From Dyella sp. A6 (GTDB taxonomy: Bacteria; Pseudomonadota; Gammaproteobacteria; Xanthomonadales; Rhodanobacteraceae), in NCBI RefSeq assembly GCF_036320485.1, contig NZ_CP132911.1, forward strand, positions 2,418,001 to 2,482,000: 64,000 nt of DNA, read 5' to 3'. The position numbers and the translations under genes were made by a program. The stretch's first letter is position 1; each line of letters starts with the position of its first letter. The notes below the pieces were generated by a model, which saw only the letters and a program-made list of their open reading frames with translations, was not told the DNA's origin and did not search any database. Shown here piece after piece: positions 35,172 through 44,476 of this stretch.

Positions 35172-35942
35172 ATGCGCCCCGACGCTCGTTTCGCGCCCTG
35201 CGCGCTGATCCCCATCTACAACCACGGCAGCACCATCGCACGCACCGTCCAGGCCCTGCGCACGCATGGCCTGCCGGTACTGGTGGTGGACGACGGCAGT
35301 GACGCGGCCACACGCGCGATCCTCGACGGCCTGCTTCGCGACGAGGCCGGCATGACCCTGATCCGTCTGCCGCACAACCAGGGCAAGGGCTGTGCCGTGG
35401 CGGCCGGCCTGCGGGCGGCGCATGCGGCCGGCTACACCCATGCGTTGCAGATCGATGCCGACGGCCAGCACGACACCGCAGACGCACCGCGCTTCATCGC
35501 CGCCGCACAGCACTGCCCGTCGGCGCTGGTCTGCGGCTGCCCGGAGTACGACGAAAGCGTGCCGCGCGGGCGCCTGTACGGGCGCTACGTCACCCACGTC
35601 TGCGTGTGGCTGGAAACCCTGTCGCTGGCGATCCGCGACTCGATGTGCGGCTACCGCGTGTATCCGCTGGATACCGCCTGCGCTGAACTCGACCGTGCTC
35701 CGGTGCCGGCACGGATGGACTTCGACACCGAAATCGCGGTTAGGCTTCACTGGCGCGGCGTGCCGGTGCGCAACCTGCCGACCCGGGTGATCTACCCGGA
35801 AAACGGCTTGTCGCACTTCCGCATGCTGCGCGACAACCTGCGCATCAGCGCGATGCATACGCGTCTGCTGCTGGGCATGCTGCCCCGTGCGCCACGCCTG
35901 TTGTGGCGCCATGTTCGTGGAGACCAACCATGCGACGTCTGA
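35172..35942 (+). CDS. Family 2 glycosyltransferase of the aryl-polyene cluster
   Basis: 256 residues, GT-A fold. It has the nucleotide-sugar segment VVDDGSD and the metal-binding DADGQHD. The sequence resembles polyprenyl-phosphate or dolichol-phosphate sugar transferases without the C-terminal membrane helices. In pigment clusters such an enzyme is thought to attach a sugar during assembly of the membrane-anchored pigment. The acceptor is unknown. It overlaps the next gene by 13 bp. Confidence 0.87.
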   Translation: MRPDARFAPCALIPIYNHGSTIARTVQALRTHGLPVLVVDDGSDAATRAILDGLLRDEAGMTLIRLPHNQGKGCAVAAGLRAAHAAGYTHALQIDADGQHDTADAPRFIAAAQHCPSALVCGCPEYDESVPRGRLYGRYVTHVCVWLETLSLAIRDSMCGYRVYPLDTACAELDRAPVPARMDFDTEIAVRLHWRGVPVRNLPTRVIYPENGLSHFRMLRDNLRISAMHTRLLLGMLPRAPRLLWRHVRGDQPCDV

Positions 35943-36559
35943 TCGCCCCGCTGCTGCTCTGCATCCTGCTGCTTGTCGGGGTGCTGCCGCCCGGCCATGC
36001 GGACGGCACCGACCAGCCACTGCTGCAGCAGATTTTGACCGGGTTGGCGCGCCACCACGCCGTGCGTGCCGACTTCGTGCAGACCCGCTCCAACCCGGCC
36101 CTGGCCAGACCCCAGACCAGCCACGGGCAGCTGCTGTTCGTGCTGGGCCACGGCATGCTGTGGCAGACCGTGGCACCGTATGCGGAAACGCTGGCGTTCA
36201 CCGGCACCCGGGCGGCGCGCATCGACGCGCAGGGGCGCGCGCAGCGCATGCACGACGCGCGCGGCGTGAGCCAGATCTCGCAGATGCTGCAGGCGATGCT
36301 GGCCGGCCACGTCGACACCGTGCGCCGCCAGTTCGACATTTCCGCCAGCGGCACCGCCTCGGCCTGGACCCTGCGACTGGTGCCGAAGCAGGAGCGCGTG
36401 GCGCGCGTGCTCGGCAGCATCGTGCTGAGCGGCGACGCGTTCCTGCAGGACATCCGCATCGCCATGCGCGATGGCGGCGGTACCGACATCCGCTTCAGCC
36501 ACAGCCGCGATGCAGCCCGCTTCAACCCCCTGGAAAAACAGGTGCTCGGCCTGCCATGA
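35930..36559 (+). CDS. LolA-like outer-membrane lipoprotein carrier
   Basis: 209 residues with signal peptide (MRRLIAPLLLCILLLVGVLPPGHA). The rest matches the LolA-related fold seen in aryl-polyene clusters (VRADFVQTRSNPAL, LWQTVAPYAETLAF). It probably shuttles the lipid-like pigment across the periplasm with the MMPL exporter that follows. ATG at 35930 with GGAG upstream is chosen over 35903. It is coupled to the next gene by ATGA. Confidence 0.87.
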   Translation: MRRLIAPLLLCILLLVGVLPPGHADGTDQPLLQQILTGLARHHAVRADFVQTRSNPALARPQTSHGQLLFVLGHGMLWQTVAPYAETLAFTGTRAARIDAQGRAQRMHDARGVSQISQMLQAMLAGHVDTVRRQFDISASGTASAWTLRLVPKQERVARVLGSIVLSGDAFLQDIRIAMRDGGGTDIRFSHSRDAARFNPLEKQVLGLP

Positions 36560-38952
36560 GTCCGCGTCTGACGCTTCGCGCCGGGGCCTTCGCCGTCGCG
36601 CTGCTGCTGATTGCCGCTCTGGGCGCATGGCTGCTGTTCGGACGCGGCCGCCTGCCGATCCAGACCGACCTGCTGGCGATGCTGCCTGCCACCGAACAGC
36701 AGCCGCTGGCGGAAGCCGCGGTACAACGGCTGGCCCACGCCAACGGCGACCGCATCGTGCTGCTGGTGGAGAACACCGATGACCGTCGCGCCAAGGCGGC
36801 CGCCCGTGCGCTGGGCAAGGCGCTGACGCCGCACAAAGTGTTCCGCTCGGTGCTGGCCGAACTGCCGCCGTTCGACCTGAAGCAGATGGTCGCGCCCTAT
36901 CTGGCGCACCGCTTCTTCCTGCTGTCGGATACCGACCGCGCCGCAATGAACGCGCCCGGCTACGATCCGGCACAGGCGCTGGCGCAGCGACTGAACGCGC
37001 CCTTCGTCGACGGTGTGGGCACCACCCTGCAGGACGATCCCTTCGGCTGGCTGCAGCACTGGCTCGGCACCCAACCGTGGAGTCGCTCGCCGCTGCTGCC
37101 GGAAGACAATCTGCTGGTTGCGCACACTGGTGGCCGCACCGATGTGCTGGTCACCGCCACGCTGGCCGGCTCGTCCTACGACGACAGCGTGCAGCAGCGC
37201 GTGCTGGCCGCCGTGGACGATGCGGCCCGCCGGATCGAGCACGACCAGCCCGGCACCCGTGTGCTGCGTACCGGCGCGGTGTTCTATGCCGCCGCCGCGC
37301 GCGCCGGCGCGGAGCACGATGTGCACCTGGTCGGTTGGATCTCCACCTGCGGCATCGCGCTGCTGCTGATCGGCATGTTCCGCTCGCCCGGACCGCTGCT
37401 GCTGGCGTTCCTGTCGACCGCCGCGGGCGTGGTGTTCGCCACCGTGGCCAGCCTGCTGGTGTTCGGCCAGATCTACCTGCTGACCCTGGTGTTCGGTGCG
37501 GCCCTGTTGGGCGAGGCGGTGGACTATTCGATCCAGTACCTCACCGCGCGCGCCAATGCCGGCCCCGGCTGGCAGGCCGCGACCGGCCTGCGTCAGGTGC
37601 GTCCGGCGCTGCTGCTGGCGCTGGCCACCTCGCTGTTGGGCTATGCCCTGCTCGGGCTGGTACCGTTTCCCGCTCTGCGCCAGATGGCAGTGTTCGCGAT
37701 GAGCGGCATGCTGGCGGCCTGCCTCAGCGTGTTCTGGCTGCTGCCGGCACTGCTGCAGCGCCCTGCCGGACCGCTGTCGGCCGCGCCGGTACGCTGGGCG
37801 CTGGCCCTGCAAAACGGCGTCGGCCGCGCCAGCCGGGGACCGCGCGGCGTGCTGCTGGCCGTCGGCTTGCTGCTGCTGGCGCTTCCCGGCTGGTACCGGC
37901 TGAGCCACGACGACGACGTGCACCTGCTGATCTCGCCGCCGCCCTCGCTGGTACAGCAGGAACACCGCATCCGCGAAATCGCCGGCATCGGCAACAGCAG
38001 CCAGTTCTATCTGGTACAGGGCGCCGACACCCAGCAGACCCTGCAGCGCGAAGAGGCACTGGAACAGCGGCTGCAGGCGCTGGTGCATGACAATCGCCTC
38101 GACGGCTGGATTGGACTGGCCGGCATGGCTCCTTCGCGTACCCGCCAGCAGGCCGATCACGCGCTGCTGGCACATGCTCTGTTCGCGCATGGCGCCAGCG
38201 CCAGTGCGGACGATGCGACCGTCCGCGCCCGTCTGCAGACACTGCTGGTCGCCGGTGGGCTGCGCGCCGATGCAGCGGCAGCCTATGCCGATGCGTGGCC
38301 GGGCTCGCCGCTTAACTTCAAGACCTGGCTGGCATCGCCGATGGCCACGCCGTTCCGTTATCTGTGGATGGGCTGCGGCCGACACGGTTGCGGCTCCATC
38401 GTGCTTCCACAGGGCGACCCCGGCGATGCCCGGCTGCGCCGCGCCGCCGCTGGCCTGCCCGGCGTAACCCTGGTCGACAAGGCCGCCAGCGTGTCGCGCC
38501 TGTTCGGCCGCTATCGCCGCTACGCCAGCATGTGGCTGCTTGCGGCGATCGTGCTGATCGTGCCGGTGTTCGGCTGGCGCTATGGCTGGCGGCGCATGCC
38601 GCGCGTACTGGTGCCACCGGTGCTCGGCATGGCGCTGGCGCTGGCCACGCTGGGTTACCTCGGCCAGCCGCTGACCCTGTTCCACTGGATGGCGCTGATG
38701 CTGGTGCTGGGCGTGGGCGCCAACTATGCGGTGTTCCTGCACGAGGGCGAACCGCACACCGCACACCGCCCCGGCGCGATGTACGCCAGCGTGCTGCTGT
38801 CGGCGATCACCGCCCTGCTTTCGTTCGGTCTGCTGTCGCTGAGCTCGATGCCTGCGTTGCGGGATTTCGGGCTCACGCTGTTGCTGGGGATCGGTTTCAC
38901 AGTGTTGCTGGTGCCGGCGAGTCGGCATCCAGGCGGGGAGGGGGCGACGTGA
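36556..38952 (+). CDS. MMPL/RND-family exporter of the aryl-polyene cluster
   Basis: 798 residues, two repeats each with one N-terminal helix, a periplasmic domain and five to six helices (about 260-400 and 660-795). The motif GEAVDYSIQYLTAR in the first repeat and GVGANYAVFLHEGE in the second are typical of the MMPL class. It is expected to extract the aryl-polyene lipid from the inner membrane. Its end marks a break before the next unit. Confidence 0.88.
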   Translation: MSPRLTLRAGAFAVALLLIAALGAWLLFGRGRLPIQTDLLAMLPATEQQPLAEAAVQRLAHANGDRIVLLVENTDDRRAKAAARALGKALTPHKVFRSVLAELPPFDLKQMVAPYLAHRFFLLSDTDRAAMNAPGYDPAQALAQRLNAPFVDGVGTTLQDDPFGWLQHWLGTQPWSRSPLLPEDNLLVAHTGGRTDVLVTATLAGSSYDDSVQQRVLAAVDDAARRIEHDQPGTRVLRTGAVFYAAAARAGAEHDVHLVGWISTCGIALLLIGMFRSPGPLLLAFLSTAAGVVFATVASLLVFGQIYLLTLVFGAALLGEAVDYSIQYLTARANAGPGWQAATGLRQVRPALLLALATSLLGYALLGLVPFPALRQMAVFAMSGMLAACLSVFWLLPALLQRPAGPLSAAPVRWALALQNGVGRASRGPRGVLLAVGLLLLALPGWYRLSHDDDVHLLISPPPSLVQQEHRIREIAGIGNSSQFYLVQGADTQQTLQREEALEQRLQALVHDNRLDGWIGLAGMAPSRTRQQADHALLAHALFAHGASASADDATVRARLQTLLVAGGLRADAAAAYADAWPGSPLNFKTWLASPMATPFRYLWMGCGRHGCGSIVLPQGDPGDARLRRAAAGLPGVTLVDKAASVSRLFGRYRRYASMWLLAAIVLIVPVFGWRYGWRRMPRVLVPPVLGMALALATLGYLGQPLTLFHWMALMLVLGVGANYAVFLHEGEPHTAHRPGAMYASVLLSAITALLSFGLLSLSSMPALRDFGLTLLLGIGFTVLLVPASRHPGGEGAT

Positions 38953-39268
38953 TCCCGATGGCGACTGCCCGTCAGCTGACGGTGCGATGTGAGACCGGTC
39001 TTGCCCCACCATGGCACTTCGAGTCGCCCCGTGCAGGAAGCAGAGCGGTTTCGACCGCCTGCCGGCGGCCGAGTCACCTTCTCTTGCTTGCCCACGCCGC
39101 CGCTCCCGGCGGCGGCGCGGGCCGGCAAAGAAAGGGGGTTCGGGTCGCGGCAGTGGCTCGAAACCGCGCTGTCCATTGCGACAACGCAAACGCGTCGAAA
39201 GTCCTGGCACACAGAAGCACCACGACTAATCCAACAAACCTGATTTCACCGACAAGGATGCCGCCCCC
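38953..39268. other. 316-bp gap inside the pigment cluster
   Basis: The only gap in the cluster. It holds a GC-rich hairpin CGCCGCCG-CTCC-CGGCGGCG at 39095-39114 and several short overlapping ORFs without gene-like character. It probably contains the end of the first transcript and a promoter for the ketosynthase genes. Confidence 0.45.
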
Positions 39269-40492
39269 ATGAAACGTGTCGTCATCACCGGCATCGGCGG
39301 TATCACCGCGCTGGGCCACGACTGGCCGACCATAGCCGCACGCCTGCGCGAGGGTCGCAATGCCGTACGCAGGATGCCCGAATGGGATTATTTCGACGCG
39401 CTGAACGGACGCCTCGGCTGTCCGGTCGACGACTTCAAAGTGCCGTCGTGGCCGCGCCAGAAAACCCGCTCGATGGGCCGTGTCTCGCAACTGGCAGTGG
39501 CCGCCAGCGAGCACGCACTGCGCGATGCGGGACTGCTGGACGAGGTGTCGATCCGCGATGGCCGCATGGGCGTGGCGTATGGCTCCTCCGGCGGTAGCGT
39601 CGCACCGATCCGGGTGATTGGGCGCATGCTGGAAACCGGCTCGATGCAGGGCGTCACCGCCACCAGCTACATCCAGATGATGGCGCATACCACGGCGGTG
39701 AACGTGGGCGTGTTCTTCGGCCTGCAGGGGCGCATCATTCCCACGTCCAGTGCCTGCACGTCCGGCAGCCAGGCGATCGGCTACGGCTACGAGGCGATCC
39801 AGCAGGGCAAGCAGACGCTGATGCTGTGCGGTGGCTCCGAGGAGCTGTCGGGACCGGGTGCAGCGGTGTTCGACACGCTGTTCGCCACCAGCACACGCAA
39901 CGACGAGCCGCAGCTGACCCCGCGTCCGTTCGACCGCGCGCGCGATGGACTGGTGGTCGGCGAAGGCGCCGTCACCCTGGTGCTGGAGGAGTACGAACAC
40001 GCCAGGGCCCGCGGCGCGACGATCCACGCCGAGATCGTCGGCTTCGCCTGCAATTCCGATGGCGCACACATCACCCAGCCCAGCGCCGGGACGATGGCGG
40101 TGGCGATGCGCCTGGCGCTGGCCGATGCGAATCTGCCGCCGTCGGCGATCGGCTACGTCAGCGCCCACGGCACCGCCACCGATCGTGGCGACGTGGCGGA
40201 AAGCCACGCCACCCATGACGTGCTCGGCCCGCAGGTGCCGGTGAGCGCGATGAAAAGCTATGTCGGGCACACCCTGGGTGCCTGCGGCGCGCTGGAATCG
40301 TGGTGGGCGATCGAGATGATGCGCGCGGGCCGTTTCGCGCCCACGCTCAACCTGGACCAGCCCGACCCCGACTGCGCCGAACTGGACCACATCACCGGCA
40401 GCGAGCGCACCATCGCCACCGACTGCGTGATGAACAACAACTTCGCCTTTGGCGGCATCAACACCTCGCTGATCTTCAGGGCCTGCGACTGA
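39269..40492 (+). CDS. Beta-ketoacyl-ACP synthase 1 (elongating)
   Basis: 407 residues, FabF-like thiolase fold. The Cys-His-His triad is intact: Cys163 in SSACTSGSQA, His in SAHGTATDRGD and His in SYVGHTLGACGALE. It would catalyse malonyl condensations of the polyene chain, probably paired with the chain-length factor encoded two genes on, as ApeO-ApeC do. It overlaps the next gene by one base. Confidence 0.9.
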   Translation: MKRVVITGIGGITALGHDWPTIAARLREGRNAVRRMPEWDYFDALNGRLGCPVDDFKVPSWPRQKTRSMGRVSQLAVAASEHALRDAGLLDEVSIRDGRMGVAYGSSGGSVAPIRVIGRMLETGSMQGVTATSYIQMMAHTTAVNVGVFFGLQGRIIPTSSACTSGSQAIGYGYEAIQQGKQTLMLCGGSEELSGPGAAVFDTLFATSTRNDEPQLTPRPFDRARDGLVVGEGAVTLVLEEYEHARARGATIHAEIVGFACNSDGAHITQPSAGTMAVAMRLALADANLPPSAIGYVSAHGTATDRGDVAESHATHDVLGPQVPVSAMKSYVGHTLGACGALESWWAIEMMRAGRFAPTLNLDQPDPDCAELDHITGSERTIATDCVMNNNFAFGGINTSLIFRACD

Positions 40493-41739
40493 TGCGCCTG
40501 GTCGATGCCAACGGCCTGCCGCGGGTGGTGGTCACCGGCACCGGCTCGCTGTCCTGCCTTGGCGCGGGCAACCACGCGCTGTTCGACGGGCTCCGCCACG
40601 GACGCTGCGGACTGCGCAGCATGGCCGGTTTCGCCGCGCTGGACCTGCAGGCACGGGTCGGCGGCCCGGTCGACCTGGCCGGACTGCCGGAGCCGCCGCG
40701 CAAGCTGCGCCGCTTCCTGGCCGCACCGGGTCTGTACGCCTGGCATGCATTGAACGAGGCGCTGGCGCAGGCCGGCCTGACGAACGAACGGCTGCAGCGC
40801 GACGACTGCGGTCTGGTGCTCGGTGGCGGTGCCGCCCTGAGCGAACACGAGGCGGCTCTGGACAGCCATCGCGCCCGCGGCGTCGGCCGGCTCTCGCCGT
40901 TCATCGTGCCGCGCGGCATGAGCAGCGCGCTGTCGGCCAGCGTGGCGCACGCCTTCGGCATCGGCGGTATCAGCCTCACCATCAGCTCGGCCTGCACCAG
41001 CAGCGCGCATGCGATCGGCCAGGCGATGGAGCTGATCCAGCTCGGCCGCCAGCAGGTAGTGATCACCGGCGGCGCCGAGGAACTGCACGACAGCACCGCG
41101 ATGTGGTTCGACGCGATGCATGCCTTGTCGCCACAGCACGATCCCGCCCTCGCCTCGCGCCCCTACCACCCCGGGCGCGACGGCTTCGTGCTGGCCGCGG
41201 GTGCCGGCGTGCTGGTGCTGGAATCGCTGCAGCACGCGATGGCGCGCGGTGCCGTGGTACTGGCCGAGCTGGCCGGCTACGGCAGCGCCACCGACGCCGC
41301 CAGCATGGTCGGCCCGGGTGCCGACGGCATCACCCGCGCGCTGCGCCAGGCGATCGACCGCGCCGGCACCCTGCCCGGCTACATCAACACGCATGCCTGC
41401 TCCACGCCGCAGGGCGACCTTGCCGAGTGGCAGGCGATCCGCACCGTGTTCGCCGAACGCGATCTGCCAGTGCCGCCGCTGTCGTCGATCAAGGGCCTGA
41501 TCGGTCACGCACCCGCCGCCGCCGGCGCGCTCGACGCGATCGCCAGCCTGCTGATGATGCAACACGGCATGCTGCTGCCCGGCCGCGTGCCGGTACCACG
41601 CGACGAGGCGTTCGCCGACGCCCCGCTGCCGGATGCGCCACGCGCGTTGCCGCTGGACAGCGTACTGTCGGGCAACTTCGGTTTCGGCGGCAGCTGCACC
41701 GCCCTGCTGTTCCGGCGCTGCGCGGAGGCGGATGCATGA
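40492..41739 (+). CDS. Beta-ketoacyl-ACP synthase 2 with altered HGTxT motif
   Basis: 415 residues. The active Cys168 lies in SSACTSSAHA and the second His in IKGLIGHAPAAAGA. The first His motif reads NTHACSTPQGD instead of the usual HGTxTxxxD, so the Gly is replaced by Ala and the following Thr by Cys, while the His itself remains. Likely still active, perhaps with special substrate. Coupled by overlaps on both sides (TGATG before, ATGA after). Confidence 0.88.
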   Translation: MRLVDANGLPRVVVTGTGSLSCLGAGNHALFDGLRHGRCGLRSMAGFAALDLQARVGGPVDLAGLPEPPRKLRRFLAAPGLYAWHALNEALAQAGLTNERLQRDDCGLVLGGGAALSEHEAALDSHRARGVGRLSPFIVPRGMSSALSASVAHAFGIGGISLTISSACTSSAHAIGQAMELIQLGRQQVVITGGAEELHDSTAMWFDAMHALSPQHDPALASRPYHPGRDGFVLAAGAGVLVLESLQHAMARGAVVLAELAGYGSATDAASMVGPGADGITRALRQAIDRAGTLPGYINTHACSTPQGDLAEWQAIRTVFAERDLPVPPLSSIKGLIGHAPAAAGALDAIASLLMMQHGMLLPGRVPVPRDEAFADAPLPDAPRALPLDSVLSGNFGFGGSCTALLFRRCAEADA

Positions 41740-42536
41740 TCGACATACGCATCGACGACTGGCGCGGCTGGGCGCCGGGGCTGGAAACGCCGGCGGCGTG
41801 GCAGGCCTGGGCCGAAGCCCCGCATGTCGTGCACGACGACGGCCAGCTGCAGCCGGCCTGCGCGTTCCTGCCCGCCATGCAGCGCCGCCGCCTGAGCCGG
41901 CTGGCGCGCATGACGCTGGAAACGGCATGGCCGCTGTGCGGCGAACACGAGCAGTTGCCGTTCGTGTTCGCCTCGCGCCACGGCGAAACGCCGCGCACGC
42001 TGGCCCTGCTCGGCGACATCGCCGACGGACAGCCGCTGTCGCCCACCCGCTTCGGCCTGTCGGTGCACAACGCGATTGCCGGACAGTGGTCGATCCTGCG
42101 CGGCCAGCATGGCGAATCTACCGCCATCGCGGGCGAGGCCGACGTGTTCGAGCATGCGGTGCTGGAAGGCGCCCTGCAGCTCGCCGCGGGCGCGCCGGCA
42201 GTGCTGGTGGTGGTGGCCGAGGAACTGCCGCCCGCGGCCTACGCGCAGTGGATCGACGACGTGCCGTTCTCCTATGCTGTGGCCCTGCGAATGGGGAACG
42301 TCGGACAACCCGACGGCGACGCGGCCGGCAACGACGCGAGCGGCCGCAGCCGGGCAAGCGGACTTGGCCGGGCGAGCGGATCGGGCTGGCGGCTGCAGCA
42401 GGCGCGCAACACGACGGGTGGCGCGCCCTGCGCATGGCCGCATGCACTCGACTTCCTGCGCGCACTGCTGGTTCGACAATCGTCACTGGAACACCTATGG
42501 AAGGCACGCCGATGGAACTGGCAACAGCGGACCTGA
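41736..42536 (+). CDS. Beta-ketoacyl synthase chain-length factor
   Basis: 266 residues, shorter than a ketosynthase and lacking the Cys-His-His triad. FASRHGETPRTLALLGDIADGQPLSPTRFGLSVHNAIAGQWSI is the signature region of the ApeC-like chain-length factor family (first half of a thiolase fold). It should dimerise with the elongating ketosynthase and set polyene length. The C-terminal 50 residues include a low-complexity Gly/Ser/Arg stretch. It overlaps the following acyltransferase by about 25 bp. Confidence 0.85.
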   Translation: MIDIRIDDWRGWAPGLETPAAWQAWAEAPHVVHDDGQLQPACAFLPAMQRRRLSRLARMTLETAWPLCGEHEQLPFVFASRHGETPRTLALLGDIADGQPLSPTRFGLSVHNAIAGQWSILRGQHGESTAIAGEADVFEHAVLEGALQLAAGAPAVLVVVAEELPPAAYAQWIDDVPFSYAVALRMGNVGQPDGDAAGNDASGRSRASGLGRASGSGWRLQQARNTTGGAPCAWPHALDFLRALLVRQSSLEHLWKARRWNWQQRT

Positions 42537-43303
42537 ACCCGCGCACCGACGCATGGGCGTGGCGCCTGTTAGCCACCGGCGCCAGCTTCGTGCTGTTCGG
42601 GCTGGGCGGGCTGCTGCTGCGCCTGATCATCCTGCCGGTACTGGCCTGCCTGCCCGGCGACGCCGTCGCGCATCGCCGTCGCGCGCGTGCCGCGATCAGC
42701 CGCGCATTCCGCCTGCACGTGTGGTTCATGCAGCGCAGTCGCGTGCTGGATTTCCGCATCGAGGGCGCCGAGCGGCTGGGCCGCCCCGGCCAGATGATCG
42801 TGGCCAACCACCCGTCACTGATCGACGTGGTGTGCCTGATCGGCCAGGTCCCCGACGCCAACTGCGTGGTGAAGGCCGGCCTGTTCGGCAATCCCTGCAC
42901 GCGCGGACCGGTGCATGCGGCGCAATACATCAGCAACGACGGCAGCATGAACATGCTCGAAGACGCTACCGGGGTGCTGCGCGAAGGCCAGTGCCTGGTG
43001 GTGTTTCCCGAAGGCACGCGCACGCAGCCCGGACAGGCACCGGTGTTCCATCGCGGCGCGGCCGCCATCGCCCTGCGCGGCGCCCGTACGATCACCCCGG
43101 TATTTATCACCGTCGAACCGACCACGCTGACCAAGGCCGAGCCCTGGTACCGCATACCCGCACGCCGCGTGCAGGTATGCCTGCGCGTGGGCCAGGATAT
43201 CGATCCCGCCACCTTCACAGCCGACGCGCCGCTGCCGATCGCCTCGCGCCGGCTCAACGACCATCTGCACCATCTATTTCTCAGGGAGCTCGCCGCCTCG
43301 TGA
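42512..43303 (+). CDS. 1-acyl-glycerol-3-phosphate-type acyltransferase
   Basis: 263 residues with an N-terminal membrane helix (FVLFGLGGLLLRLIILPVLACL). The PlsC motifs are present: NHPSLIDV (H-x4-D) and VVFPEGTRT. It probably transfers a fatty acyl group in building the lipid anchor of the pigment. I chose the ATG at 42512 (GGAAGG upstream); 42497 is possible. The next gene starts with GTGA at its stop. Confidence 0.86.
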   Translation: MELATADLNPRTDAWAWRLLATGASFVLFGLGGLLLRLIILPVLACLPGDAVAHRRRARAAISRAFRLHVWFMQRSRVLDFRIEGAERLGRPGQMIVANHPSLIDVVCLIGQVPDANCVVKAGLFGNPCTRGPVHAAQYISNDGSMNMLEDATGVLREGQCLVVFPEGTRTQPGQAPVFHRGAAAIALRGARTITPVFITVEPTTLTKAEPWYRIPARRVQVCLRVGQDIDPATFTADAPLPIASRRLNDHLHHLFLRELAAS

Positions 43304-43587
43304 ATGCCGTCAACGACCACGCCGCGCTGGAACAGGACATCGCCCGGCTCATCATCGACACGCTGAATCTGGAAGACCTGCAGCCTGCCGACATCTCGCC
43401 CGACCAGCCGCTGTTCGGCGATGGACTGGGGCTGGACTCGGTGGACGCGCTGGAACTGGCGCTGGCCCTGCAGAAGCAGTACGGCATCCGTGTCGAGTCC
43501 GACGCGAAGCATGCACGCGAGCACTTCGCCACCGTCGCCAACCTCGCCCGCTACGTCGCCAGCCAGCGGCCCCCATGCGCCGACTGA
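43300..43587 (+). CDS. Acyl carrier protein 2 of the aryl-polyene cluster
   Basis: 95 residues from a GTG start overlapping the preceding stop. The phosphopantetheine motif is LGLDSVDALELALAL. Second carrier of the cluster. It overlaps the following membrane-protein gene by 13 bp. Confidence 0.9.
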   Translation: MNAVNDHAALEQDIARLIIDTLNLEDLQPADISPDQPLFGDGLGLDSVDALELALALQKQYGIRVESDAKHAREHFATVANLARYVASQRPPCAD

Positions 43588-44123
43588 CTTCCATCCTGCT
43601 GCCGCTGATCGGCGTGCTGTATCCGTTCGTCGTCTACTTCGGCATGGAGAAGGTGGCGCCGCCGGTGTTCGCGCTGGTGCTGGGTGCGATCTGGCTGATC
43701 CGCGCGCCGGCCCTGCTGCGTGAACCGGGCGGACGCTGGATGGTGGCGGTGGCGCTGACCTACTGCGTGCTGCTGGCGGTCACCGGGGAAGCGCGGCTGC
43801 TGCGCTGGTACCCGACCCTGATCAGCGTGTTCCTGCTGGCCACCTTCGGCCTCAGCCTGGTCTACGGCCCGCCCATCGTCGAACGCATCGCGCGCATGCG
43901 CGAGCCCGAACTGCCGCCGGAAGCGGTGCCGTACACGCGCAAGGTCACCCAGGTCTGGGTCGGCTTCTTCGTGTTCAACGGCCTGGTCTCGGCCGCGCTC
44001 ACGCTGTGGGCGCCGCTGACCTGGTGGACGCTCTACAACGGCCTGCTCGCCTATTTCATCATGGGCGTGCTGTTCGTCGGCGAGTGGCTGCTGCGCCAGC
44101 GCATGCGGAAGCGCTTTGCATGA
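43575..44123 (+). CDS. COG4648-type membrane protein of the aryl-polyene cluster
   Basis: 182 residues, about five to six membrane helices with few polar residues (LLPLIGVLYPFVVYFGM, VFALVLGAIWLI, VWVGFFVFNGLVSAALTLW). Homologues occur nearly always in aryl-polyene or pigment clusters. The function is unknown; a membrane partner for acyl transfer is possible. Confidence 0.8.
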   Translation: MRRLTSILLPLIGVLYPFVVYFGMEKVAPPVFALVLGAIWLIRAPALLREPGGRWMVAVALTYCVLLAVTGEARLLRWYPTLISVFLLATFGLSLVYGPPIVERIARMREPELPPEAVPYTRKVTQVWVGFFVFNGLVSAALTLWAPLTWWTLYNGLLAYFIMGVLFVGEWLLRQRMRKRFA

Positions 44124-44476
44124 ACCCACCGCGCGAGGCCGAGCTGCTCGACGACCGCCAGGACGCCGGCGTGCACACGCTGCGCCTGCGCATCCCGCCG
44201 ACGTTGGCCCACTTCGATGGCCACTTTCCGCAGGCGCCGGTGCTGCCCGGCGTGCTGCAGGTGCAGTGGGCACTGGCGCTGGCCGCGCCGCGCTTCGGCA
44301 TCGCGTCCCGCTGTCGCGCGATGGAGGCGCTGAAGTTCCAGCGCCTGATCCGCCCCGGCGAGGTGGTGGAACTGGAACTGCGCATGGATCCCGCACGCGG
44401 CAAGCTGCATTTCGTCTACCGCGTCGACGGCACCCATTGTTCGTCGGGCCGCCTGCTGGTGGAGTCCACAGAGTGA
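44120..44476 (+). CDS. ApeI-like 3-hydroxyacyl-ACP dehydratase (hotdog fold)
   Basis: 118 residues, FabZ-related. The active-site region is HFDGHFPQAPVLPGVLQVQW (His in GHFP; family Glu/Asp replaced by Gln in the helix). It removes water from hydroxyacyl-ACP to make the conjugated double bonds, probably together with the second dehydratase at 47834. Coupled by ATGA before and GTGA after. Confidence 0.87.
   Translation: MNPPREAELLDDRQDAGVHTLRLRIPPTLAHFDGHFPQAPVLPGVLQVQWALALAAPRFGIASRCRAMEALKFQRLIRPGEVVELELRMDPARGKLHFVYRVDGTHCSSGRLLVESTE

Noticed and set aside
38953..39268. Small ORFs in the pigment-cluster gap
   Set aside because: Low-complexity Arg/Ala/Gly translation, no ribosome site and overlapping each other in several frames.
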